A stretch of DNA of 64,000 bases from Ignavibacteriaceae bacterium (GTDB taxonomy: Bacteria; Bacteroidota; Ignavibacteria; Ignavibacteriales; Ignavibacteriaceae), in assembly GCA_013359345.1 (NCBI GenBank), contig JABWCA010000001.1:1-64000 (forward strand), given 5' to 3'. A program made the position numbers and the translations under genes. The notes under the pieces are model-generated. The model had not been told where the DNA came from. It searched no databases and saw only the letters and a list, made by a program, of their open reading frames with translations. Below are positions 28,656 through 36,627 of the stretch, in pieces (positions within the stretch are counted from its first letter, which is position 1; every line of letters begins with the position of its first letter).

Positions 28656-29686
28656 AAATAGCAGTAACAGGCTTAAATGCCACCGATAACCCGGGTCCCG
28701 GGGTTCCAGTTATACGAAGCATTCAGATGGATAAATCCATTGATGCAGAGACCATTGGGCTGATTTATGACTCTCTTGAGCCCGGTATCTATATGGAAAA
28801 CATCCATAAAAAATGTTACCTGATACCCTACCCTTCAAGCGGTCTTGAGGGACTTTTTAACAGGTTAAAAGAAATCAATGAAATTGAAAAAATTGATATT
28901 ATAATACCTACTCTTGATTCTGAGCTTTATGCATTTATTAAGCTTGAACCCAGGCTGAATGAGCTTGGAATTAAGCTGTTTTTGCCGACCTCAGAGCAAC
29001 TCAATATCCGTTCAAAGGATAAATTGTTCAATTTCTGCAAGGCAAATGATATCAAGGTTCCTAAAAATATCACTGCAGGCAGCGTGCAGGATCTGTATAA
29101 TATCCCCTCGCTCGGTGATTATCCTGTTGTGGTAAAGGGGATCTTTTATGAAGCATATATAGTGAATAATTTTGAAGAAGCTGTGGCGGCTTTCCATAAA
29201 ATAGCATATAAATGGGGCTACCCGGTTATCATTCAGGAATTTGTTAAAGGCAGTGAGTATAATGTGGTTGCACTGGGCGACGGGAACGGAACAATGACCG
29301 GCGCTGTGGCAATGAAAAAACTGTATATCACGGATAAAGGGAAAGGATGGTCGGGGGTGACTATTCATGATCCAGCGCTTATCTCAATCAGTGAAAAAGT
29401 GATTGCAGCAACCAAATGGAAAAGCGGTATGGAGCTTGAGTTTATAAGAACTGCCGATACCGGAGAGTACTATCTGCTTGAAATCAATCCCCGTTTTCCG
29501 GCCTGGGTGTTTCTCTCACCAAATGCAGGGCAGAACCTTCCTGCGGCAATGGTGCACATGATTAAAGGTGAGAATGTGCCGCCGTTTACGGATTATAAAA
29601 CGGGTGTAATGTTTGTAAGGGCTGCATGGGATTTAATTTCTGATGTATCCACTCTTGAAAAAATTTCAACATTAGGTAATGTTTAA
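28652..29686 (+). CDS. ATP-grasp ligase (CarB-like)
   Basis: 344-residue ATP-grasp protein with an N-terminal Rossmann-like preATP domain (KIAVTGLNATDNPGPGVPV, then DIIIPTLDSELYAF near residue 95). The ATP-grasp core shows YPVVVKGIFYEAYI near 165, IIQEFVKGSEYNVVAL near 195 and the metal-binding MELEFIRTADTGEYYLLEINPRF region near 265-290 (ExN in LLEINPR). The last 30 residues are extra. It overlaps the PqqD-like gene by 4 bases. In RiPP and amino-acid pathways such enzymes activate a carboxylate as acyl-phosphate and join it to an amine; the substrate here is unknown. Confidence 0.88.
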   Translation: MKIAVTGLNATDNPGPGVPVIRSIQMDKSIDAETIGLIYDSLEPGIYMENIHKKCYLIPYPSSGLEGLFNRLKEINEIEKIDIIIPTLDSELYAFIKLEPRLNELGIKLFLPTSEQLNIRSKDKLFNFCKANDIKVPKNITAGSVQDLYNIPSLGDYPVVVKGIFYEAYIVNNFEEAVAAFHKIAYKWGYPVIIQEFVKGSEYNVVALGDGNGTMTGAVAMKKLYITDKGKGWSGVTIHDPALISISEKVIAATKWKSGMELEFIRTADTGEYYLLEINPRFPAWVFLSPNAGQNLPAAMVHMIKGENVPPFTDYKTGVMFVRAAWDLISDVSTLEKISTLGNV

Positions 29687-29705
29687 TTACCCCAAGGAGT
29701 TTATT

Positions 29706-31064
29706 ATGGAAAAGAAAAGATATGAACGACCGACAGTGATAAGACAGCACAGCGGATTTATGAACAAATTCGGCAGCAAGCAGATTGCCTCGGCTGTAAG
29801 GGAGATTGAGGGTATACCGGTAAGTTACCTTCTTGAAAAGTTCGGGTCACCCCTGTTTGTGATTTCAGAAAACAAAATCAGGGAAAACCAGAGAAAAATG
29901 AACCGTATTTTTAAGACGAGATACCCCCGGGTTCAGTTTGCATGGTCGTATAAAACCAATTATCTTGATGCGGTCTGTTCAGTGTTTCACTCAGAAGGAT
30001 CATGGGCTGAGGTTGTTTCGGGATTTGAATACGATAAGGCAAGAGCTCTGGGAGTAAGAGGCGAATACATCATTTTCAACGGGCCCGATAAAAGCCGCTC
30101 TGCACTTGAAAGGGCCATCAATGAATCCGCAAAAATACATATCGATCATTTTGATGAGCTTTATGATATTATCGAAATTGCAGGGATTCTCGGGAAAAAA
30201 GCGAAGGTTGCAATACGCGTGAACATGGATACGGGAATTTATCCTAAATGGGACAGATTCGGATTCAATTATGAAAACGGTGAGGCATGGCAGGCAATCA
30301 AACGGATAATTTCATCAAAGGAAATGGATCTGGTGGGGCTTCACACCCACATAGGCACCTACATGATGAGTGCCGATGCGTATAAAGTGGCAGCATCAAA
30401 GCTTGCAGCGCTTGCAACATCAATCAAATCTGAGTACGGTATACTGCTTGATTATATTGATATGGGCGGCGGTTTCCCCTCAAACAACACACTTAACGGC
30501 CAGTATCTGCCTGCAGAACAGGTGCTCCCTTCACCCGAAGAGTTTGCCGAAGCAATTTCGTCAGGTCTTTTTGAGATGCATTTCCGTCCCGATGAACTCC
30601 CTATGTTAATTCTTGAATCAGGGCGCGCGCTCATTGATGATGCCGCACACCTTCTTTCAACTGTTCTCGCTGTCAAGAGACTTTCCAACGGGAAAAGAGC
30701 GCTGATTATTGATGCCGGCCTTAATCTGCTCTTCACTAAACTGTGGTATAAACACCGCATTTCACCCGCGCAGGAGAGCGGACTTTTCACAGAGGATGTT
30801 GCGATCTACGGTCCCCTCTGCATGAATATTGACTGCATTGCCGAAAGCATTACTCTTCCGGTTCTAAAAAAAGGTGACAAAGTGGTTATAGACTACGTGG
30901 GAGCCTATGACATGACTCAATGGCTGCAGTTCATACACATGAGGCCAAACATAGTTATGATCATGAAAGACGGCTCTGTTGAGATCATCAGAAAAGAAGA
31001 GAACCTTGAGTATATTAAACAGCAGGAAATATTACCTGAATCACTTAAATTCACATTAAAATAA
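29706..31064 (+). CDS. Fold-III PLP-dependent decarboxylase with leader-peptide-like N-terminus
   Basis: 452 residues from ATG 29706, chosen because AAGGAG lies 8 bases upstream; the frame is also open from an ATG at 29679 inside the previous gene. Homologous to diaminopimelate/ornithine/arginine decarboxylases. The PLP lysine is in FAWSYKTNY near residue 84, the phosphate-binding strand includes LHTHIGT and DMGGGFP, the substrate arginine is in ESGRALIDDA, and the dimer-interface cysteine is in GPLCMNIDC. The first 18 residues, MEKKRYERPTVIRQHSGF, match the KKxYxxPxV leader pattern bound by RRE proteins in lasso-peptide systems. Neighbours suggest a modified amino acid or amine product. Confidence 0.88.
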   Translation: MEKKRYERPTVIRQHSGFMNKFGSKQIASAVREIEGIPVSYLLEKFGSPLFVISENKIRENQRKMNRIFKTRYPRVQFAWSYKTNYLDAVCSVFHSEGSWAEVVSGFEYDKARALGVRGEYIIFNGPDKSRSALERAINESAKIHIDHFDELYDIIEIAGILGKKAKVAIRVNMDTGIYPKWDRFGFNYENGEAWQAIKRIISSKEMDLVGLHTHIGTYMMSADAYKVAASKLAALATSIKSEYGILLDYIDMGGGFPSNNTLNGQYLPAEQVLPSPEEFAEAISSGLFEMHFRPDELPMLILESGRALIDDAAHLLSTVLAVKRLSNGKRALIIDAGLNLLFTKLWYKHRISPAQESGLFTEDVAIYGPLCMNIDCIAESITLPVLKKGDKVVIDYVGAYDMTQWLQFIHMRPNIVMIMKDGSVEIIRKEENLEYIKQQEILPESLKFTLK

Positions 31065-31115
31065 ACCATATTCCTGAATTAAGAGGCAACGGTTTACTAA
31101 AATTTAAGTGATGTC

Positions 31116-33260
31116 ATGAAATTATTCATCAATGCAATATTATACAGCTATGCCCAGATCTTTTTCTCAAACAGAAAATGGTTTGGGCTGCTGGCCCTCA
31201 TCTCAACTTTCGTGTTCCCTGAGATCGGGCTGCTTTCCCTTCTCGGAGTGGTGATATCCAACTTTGTGGCTGTGCTGCTCAAATTCGACAAAGGGAAAAC
31301 TGAAAGCGGTTTCTATGGTTTTAACGGATTGTTATTTGGTGCCTCAACGGCATTTTACTATCAGTTTTCACTTGAGCTGATCCCGGTGGTGATTATATTT
31401 ATTATTCTCACCTTTCTTATCTCATCAGTTCTTGAAAACTATATGGAAGCAGCTTTTAATTTACCGGGCCTTTCACTCCCCTTCATCCTTTCACTTTATA
31501 TTTTCCTGATTTATCTGGGGAACTATACCGGCATTGAATCAAAGGTGCTTTCTTCAGGTGATCTGCCGTGGGGAATCTCATTCGGTAAATTTTTTGACAG
31601 TTATTTCCACTCTCTCGCATTTATTCTTTTCCAGCCGGGAATCCTTACCGGAATAGTTCTTGCTGCGGGGCTGCTGCTTTTCTCAAGGGTGCTCTTCCTG
31701 CTGAGTCTCATTGCGTTCACGCTCAATTACTACATTCTGATGTATTTCCTCCCTGATTACATGAACAGCTTTCTTATCACAACAGGATTTAATGCAATTC
31801 TTACGGCATTTGCTCTGGGAGGCAGCCTCGTTTTGCCTTCAAGAAAAAGTCTTATGCTGGTGGTGATATCCACGCTGCTTGTTGTGATTATGTACGGATT
31901 CTTTTACAGGCTCCTCTATTCAACCTATCTGCCTGTGCTGGTGCTGCCTTTCAATTTCATTGTGCTCTCAACAATTTACTCGCTTAAATTCAGGCAGGAC
32001 ACCACAGATCTCGTGCTCCTCTATTTCAAGCCGGGTTCTCCCGAGGAAAACCTCTACTACCACAACACCCGCAAAAAGAGATTTGACAGGTTTAAATATT
32101 ATTTTGCAGAGCTGCCGGTATGGGGCGAGTGGTATATATCGCAGGCGTTTGAAGGTGAACATACCCATAAAAATGAGTGGAAATTTGCATGGGATTTCAT
32201 TATAAAAGACAATGAGAATAAAGAATATTCTGATAAAGGTTATGCGCTTCAGGATTATTACTGTTACAAACTGCCTGTGGTTGCAACTCTTGAAGGAAAG
32301 GTCGTAAAGGTTGTTGACGGCATACCCGACAACAAACCCGGCGATATTAATATCGAGAAAAACTGGGGGAACACTGTAATAATTGACCACTTTCAGGGGC
32401 TTTATTCGGCCGTTTCTCATCTTGTTCCGGGATCAATTAAGGTTAAGGAGGGTGATGTTGTTAAAAAGGGTGACCTTCTTGGCACCTGCGGAAACAGCGG
32501 ACGCTCACCTTATCCCCACATCCATTTCCAGTTTCAGCTGAACAATAAGGTGGGTGACTATACCTATAAATTCCCGATAGCTCATTTCATTGAGAATAAT
32601 AACGGCAAATACAGGCTCAGAACTTTTGATTACCCGGAGCTTGGCACAAGAATACAGAATATTGTTACGCACAAGACCATAAGAGGCGCTTTTGATTTTT
32701 CAATAAATGATGAGTTTACCGTTGAGTATCAGCTCGGAGGCAAAACGGCAACCGAAACATGGAAATGTCAGGTAAATATCATGAATCAGAAATATCTTGA
32801 GAATAACAAAGGCGATACGGCATATATTTATCCCGCTGAAAAGATATTTTATCTTTCAAATTATACCGGGGCAAAGAATTCGGCTCTTTATTACTTTTTC
32901 CTTGCAGCCTATGAGATTCCGCTTACTTTTCATGAGAATCTTGAGTGGGAGAGCCATTACAGCTATTCCCTGATGCCTTATTCGCTGCAAAGATATATAA
33001 CCGAGTTTTTCCTGTTTCTCGGGACACCTGTTACCGCCGCGGGAAGCTTTCATTATGAAGAGCGGCATGAAGATGATAAATTCTTCAGAGTGCATAATGA
33101 TATCAGCATACAAGGGCACGGATTATTCAGATTCATTCAAAGAAAGATTCAGTGCAGTCTTACTATTAATGAAGACGGAGTGATTGATTCTGTGAAAGTC
33201 AGCGCTCCGGGTACAGATTTTGAAACAAAGAAAATTGAATACAAAAGGAAGGCTTTATAA
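31116..33260 (+). CDS. Urea transporter fused to M23 metallopeptidase
   Basis: 714 residues. The N-terminal 300 or so are a polytopic membrane domain with both internal repeats of the UT urea-channel family: SGFYGFNGLLFGAS near residue 67 and TTGFNAILTAFALGGSLVLP near 225. The C-terminal half is a LytM/M23 domain: HKNEWKFAWDF near 350 supplies the H-x(n)-D zinc pair, GNTVIIDH near 418 and PYPHIHFQFQ near 468 supply the rest, and a beta-rich tail of about 230 residues follows. The zinc ligands look intact. It lies 51 bases after the decarboxylase gene and its stop shares one base with the next start (TAATG). Confidence 0.88.
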   Translation: MKLFINAILYSYAQIFFSNRKWFGLLALISTFVFPEIGLLSLLGVVISNFVAVLLKFDKGKTESGFYGFNGLLFGASTAFYYQFSLELIPVVIIFIILTFLISSVLENYMEAAFNLPGLSLPFILSLYIFLIYLGNYTGIESKVLSSGDLPWGISFGKFFDSYFHSLAFILFQPGILTGIVLAAGLLLFSRVLFLLSLIAFTLNYYILMYFLPDYMNSFLITTGFNAILTAFALGGSLVLPSRKSLMLVVISTLLVVIMYGFFYRLLYSTYLPVLVLPFNFIVLSTIYSLKFRQDTTDLVLLYFKPGSPEENLYYHNTRKKRFDRFKYYFAELPVWGEWYISQAFEGEHTHKNEWKFAWDFIIKDNENKEYSDKGYALQDYYCYKLPVVATLEGKVVKVVDGIPDNKPGDINIEKNWGNTVIIDHFQGLYSAVSHLVPGSIKVKEGDVVKKGDLLGTCGNSGRSPYPHIHFQFQLNNKVGDYTYKFPIAHFIENNNGKYRLRTFDYPELGTRIQNIVTHKTIRGAFDFSINDEFTVEYQLGGKTATETWKCQVNIMNQKYLENNKGDTAYIYPAEKIFYLSNYTGAKNSALYYFFLAAYEIPLTFHENLEWESHYSYSLMPYSLQRYITEFFLFLGTPVTAAGSFHYEERHEDDKFFRVHNDISIQGHGLFRFIQRKIQCSLTINEDGVIDSVKVSAPGTDFETKKIEYKRKAL

Positions 33261-33892
33261 TGAAAACCTTTTTATCTCTCTCAGTGCTTACAATTATTTT
33301 TATAGTTTCGGCAATCACTGTTAATGTCCTATCTCAGGAAAACGATTCTCTGGTTAAGGCATTTAACAGGTCGGTGAACTTTGAAGCAGAAAAGAATTAC
33401 ACATCTGCCATCTCAGAACTTGAAAAGTTCTCGGCAGAAGGCAGTAACGTATATCTTTTTAACCTCAGAATGGGCTGGCTCAAATACAGCACTGCCGATT
33501 ATGACGGTTCAATCAAATATTACAAAAAAGCGGCAGAACTCAACCCGAAAAGCCCTGAACCGCTTCTGGGGCTCAGACTTCCGTATGCTGCCCGCAATGA
33601 ATGGACCGAGGTCAAAAACATTTACAACAGTATAATTGCCCTTGATCCCAACAATTATGAGGCAAATCTCAGACTTGGTCAGATTGCCCTTAATGAGAAT
33701 CTGCAGTCAGCCAAATCATACCTTGAAAAGGCGTACACCATTTCACCCTCACAGTATGAAGCAAATCTCTCACTCGGGTACACTTATTATTATCTCGGCA
33801 ATTCATCCAAAGCGCGTGAACATCTCAACAATGCCCTTATGGTTTCTGAAAATGATTCACTGGCTCAGGCAGGATTAAAGTTACTGAAATGA
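33260..33892 (+). CDS. Exported TPR-repeat protein
   Basis: 210 residues with a signal sequence (FLSLSVLTIIFIVSAITVNVLSQ) and at least four tetratricopeptide repeats (DGSIKYYKKAAELNPKSPEP, NIYNSIIALDPNNYEANLRL, and the repeats ending SPSQYEAN and AREHLNNALM). It probably acts as a periplasmic scaffold. One-base overlap with the UT/M23 gene and a 4-base overlap (ATGA) with the next gene place it firmly inside the operon, between an inner-membrane and an outer-membrane protein. Confidence 0.9.
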   Translation: MKTFLSLSVLTIIFIVSAITVNVLSQENDSLVKAFNRSVNFEAEKNYTSAISELEKFSAEGSNVYLFNLRMGWLKYSTADYDGSIKYYKKAAELNPKSPEPLLGLRLPYAARNEWTEVKNIYNSIIALDPNNYEANLRLGQIALNENLQSAKSYLEKAYTISPSQYEANLSLGYTYYYLGNSSKAREHLNNALMVSENDSLAQAGLKLLK

Positions 33893-34701
33893 AAAAAGTA
33901 TTAATTCTCTCTCTGCTCCTTTTTACAGGCTCGCTGACCTTTGCAGATTCAACATATGTGTATGCTTCCTATTTCTATACATACGGCGATTTTTCAAACA
34001 AAGGGACATCAGATGATCACGGAGCCTATATCAGCACAGTTCTGGGCTACACCAACATTTTATCGGGTGCATTTAATAAAATTAACCGTGAAGATAAAGA
34101 CTGGCTGTATGAACAGAATTCATTTTTTGCGGGTTACACAAAAGTGCTGTTTCCCCTCTATCTTAAAGCTAACTATGCGCATATTACCGGCACCTTTGAT
34201 TACAAGCCTTATGAGTATCAGTATAAAGATAAAACAAACCTCTTTAATATAGGCGCTGCCTATTACGTGCCATGGTTTTATCTGAGTGCGGGAGCCACTT
34301 ACCTCAATGTTGACGGCTTTAAACCGGTTGATGTTTACAGCGGTGTGTTAAGAGCTGATTATGTGCCCAGCTGGTATTTCTCTCTCACTCTTGCCCCGCA
34401 GTACACAAAGGTTTCTGACGGAAGATCAATGTTCGGTCTGAACGTGAAGCTTAACTGGATGATCAATAATAATCTGATATTCAGAGGATCAGCTTTCACG
34501 GGTGAAAGAGCATATCATTTTGACAGCGATCTGTTCACGATTTATAATCAGGATGAAACTCAGAAACTGCTGCTTTCAGGAACCATTGAGCACAGGCTTT
34601 TTAATTCGTTTGCTCTTCAGCTTTCATATCAGTACAATGACTTCACCAATTATCAGGTAAACTATTATATTGCAGGTATAAAAACGAATTTTACGTTCTG
34701 A
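33889..34701 (+). CDS. Outer-membrane beta-barrel protein
   Basis: 270 residues with a signal peptide (KKVLILSLLLFTGSLTFA) and alternating aromatic/polar strands throughout (for example FFAGYTKVLFPLYLKANYAH, FNIGAAYYVPWFYLSAGATY). It ends in Phe (IKTNFTF), the classical outer-membrane barrel terminus. The pattern resembles YaiO-type small barrels, but I cannot assign the family. Overlaps the TPR gene by 4 bases. Confidence 0.75.
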   Translation: MKKVLILSLLLFTGSLTFADSTYVYASYFYTYGDFSNKGTSDDHGAYISTVLGYTNILSGAFNKINREDKDWLYEQNSFFAGYTKVLFPLYLKANYAHITGTFDYKPYEYQYKDKTNLFNIGAAYYVPWFYLSAGATYLNVDGFKPVDVYSGVLRADYVPSWYFSLTLAPQYTKVSDGRSMFGLNVKLNWMINNNLIFRGSAFTGERAYHFDSDLFTIYNQDETQKLLLSGTIEHRLFNSFALQLSYQYNDFTNYQVNYYIAGIKTNFTF

Positions 34702-34734
34702 AAATTATCTGCAAAATCATTAACCCCTTCCCTG

Positions 34735-35619
34735 ATGAATAAAATATTAATTACCGGAGCCGCCGGATTTCTCGGCGGCTATCTCTTCAGACTTGCCCTT
34801 GAAAAAGGATATGAGGTAACCGGCACATATCATACAACACCCGGTCACCGTGAGCTGGTAAAATGCGATTTCACCGGCCGGGATGAAGTAATATCACTGG
34901 TCAACCGCATTAAACCTGATGTGATTGTGCATGCCGGCGCCATTTCAAAGGTGTCTGACTCCATTCCCTATGACCATTATCACCGCTCAAATACTGAGGC
35001 AGTACGCTCTCTGGCAGAAGCTGCATCTGAAAATAAAGCCCGTCTGATTTATATATCAACCGATCTTGTTTATGACGGCACCTCCGGTTTCATGAGAGAT
35101 GAGGCGTACAAAATTGCTCCGGCATCTTCTTACGCTGAGACAAAATACAAGGGGGAAGAAGAAACTGCAAGTGTTCTCAGCCCCGGGGAGTACCTTATCC
35201 TGCGGGCGTCCCTGATGTATGGTTTCGGCGGGGTCAATTTTTTTGAAAACTCCGTGAATAACCTGCTTGCCGGTAAACCGGTCAATCTTTTTACGGATCA
35301 GTACCGGACCCCTCTTTACGGGAAAACTGCCGCTGAGATTATTCTTTATCTCGCAGAAAGGAATATCACCGGCATTACCATGAATATGGGGGGAACTGAA
35401 AGAATATCCCGCTGGGAATTCATGAAAAGATTTGCCATAAAAGCCGGTATATCAGAAGGGCTGCTTATCCCCGTGCCAATGTCTTCTGTGCCGGTACCGC
35501 AGGTTGCCGATGTTTCAATGGATATATCTGCGCTTAAAGAAACCGGTGCCGTTGTATCGGATATAGATGAGTCATTCAGCCACATTATTTCTCAATTAAG
35601 AATCAGCGGAAAGTTATGA
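34735..35619 (+). CDS. RmlD-like NAD(P)-dependent sugar-nucleotide reductase
   Basis: 294-residue extended short-chain dehydrogenase. The N-terminal NAD(P)-binding motif is ITGAAGFLGGYLFRLA, and the active-site tyrosine and lysine are in YAETKYKGEE near residue 140. The central region DVIVHAGAISKVSD and the C-terminal substrate domain fit the dTDP-4-dehydrorhamnose reductase family. No rmlABC genes are in the window, so a role in rhamnose synthesis is not shown. It starts 33 bases after the barrel gene and overlaps the next gene by 4 bases. Confidence 0.87.
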   Translation: MNKILITGAAGFLGGYLFRLALEKGYEVTGTYHTTPGHRELVKCDFTGRDEVISLVNRIKPDVIVHAGAISKVSDSIPYDHYHRSNTEAVRSLAEAASENKARLIYISTDLVYDGTSGFMRDEAYKIAPASSYAETKYKGEEETASVLSPGEYLILRASLMYGFGGVNFFENSVNNLLAGKPVNLFTDQYRTPLYGKTAAEIILYLAERNITGITMNMGGTERISRWEFMKRFAIKAGISEGLLIPVPMSSVPVPQVADVSMDISALKETGAVVSDIDESFSHIISQLRISGKL

Positions 35620-36476
35620 TTACAGAGAAGAAGAATCAGTTAATGGGTGCCCACACTTCAACTCAGGGAGGCGTTGCAGCTTCTGTTGATCTCGCACAGA
35701 AACTCGGGTTCACTGCCATGCAGATCTTCACTAAAAATAATAACAGGTGGGAAGCAAAGCCCCTGACCGATGAGGAAATTGAAAAGTATAAAGAAAAGCT
35801 GGCCGCTTCTGAAATAAAATATGTCGTATCGCATGATTCATATCTGATAAATCTCTGCGCCCCTGATCCCATTATGCTTGATAAATCACGGCGCGCATTC
35901 CTGGATGAACTTCAGCGCTGTGAACAGTTAGGAATCCCCCACCTTAATTTTCATCCCGGTGCTCACCTTGGCAAAGGGGAGGAGGAGGGAATCCGGATAA
36001 TTGCAGAATCACTGAATATGGCACATGATAAAACCCCCGGCTATAATGTGAAAAGCATGCTTGAGGTCACTGCGGGGCAGGGCTCTGCAATCGGGTATAA
36101 ATTTGAGCATATCCGTGATATTATTGATCAGGTTAAAAATAAATCACGCATGGCAGTATGTATTGATACGGCTCACGTTTATGCGGCTGGTTATGACATA
36201 TCAGAAGATTATGAAAATGTGATCAGGATGTTTGATGATATAATCGGGCTTGCATACCTGCAGTGTTTTCATATAAATGACTCAAAGAAGGCGCTTGGCT
36301 CAAGGGTCGACCGTCATGAGCACATAGGAAAAGGCACAATCGGGGTTAAGGGTTTTGCAAATATTCTTAACGATCAGCGACTTCTGCACATCCCCAAGGT
36401 TCTTGAAACACCCAAAGGGAAAGAGCAGCTTGAGGATCTTGAGAATCTTGAAGTGCTCAGGGGATTGATAGTCTGA
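35616..36476 (+). CDS. nfo: Endonuclease IV (AP endonuclease)
   Basis: 286-residue zinc-dependent AP endonuclease/deoxyribonuclease IV that cuts DNA at abasic sites in base excision repair. Family motifs are present: MGAHTSTQGGVA at the start, FHPGAHLG near residue 110, LEVTAGQGSAIG near 145, CIDTAHVYAAGYD near 180, and HINDSK and HEHIGKGTIG near 225-245, together holding the three-zinc-site ligands. The start overlaps the RmlD-like stop (ATGA). The terminator at 36534-36563 closes the long plus-strand string. Confidence 0.96.
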   Translation: MITEKKNQLMGAHTSTQGGVAASVDLAQKLGFTAMQIFTKNNNRWEAKPLTDEEIEKYKEKLAASEIKYVVSHDSYLINLCAPDPIMLDKSRRAFLDELQRCEQLGIPHLNFHPGAHLGKGEEEGIRIIAESLNMAHDKTPGYNVKSMLEVTAGQGSAIGYKFEHIRDIIDQVKNKSRMAVCIDTAHVYAAGYDISEDYENVIRMFDDIIGLAYLQCFHINDSKKALGSRVDRHEHIGKGTIGVKGFANILNDQRLLHIPKVLETPKGKEQLEDLENLEVLRGLIV

Positions 36477-36533
36477 GAGGCTGAGTTAATAGTTACTTCT
36501 GATTCCTGATACCAGTGCTGCTAAAGTCAAAAC

Positions 36534-36563
36534 AATCCGGTGAAGAGAGACTCCGGGATTTTT
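36534..36563 (+). terminator. Terminator after nfo
   Basis: Imperfect inverted repeat AATCCGG / CCGGGATT (36534-36540 and 36553-36560) followed by T5 to 36563, about 60 bases past the nfo stop, in the convergent gap before the minus-strand GH gene. Confidence 0.5.
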
Positions 36564-36627
36564 AGCAATCTTATTCCGAGAGATCTCCTCCTCAGTCGGT
36601 AATTGAAACTTCTTTTACGGCAGTTTA

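Noticed and set aside
31116-33260. Urease-linked urea uptake
   Set aside because: UT repeats are present, but no urease, amidase or nickel genes were found nearby, so urea use was not assigned.
34735-35619. dTDP-rhamnose synthesis cluster
   Set aside because: Only the reductase-like gene is present; rmlA, rmlB and rmlC are absent from the window.
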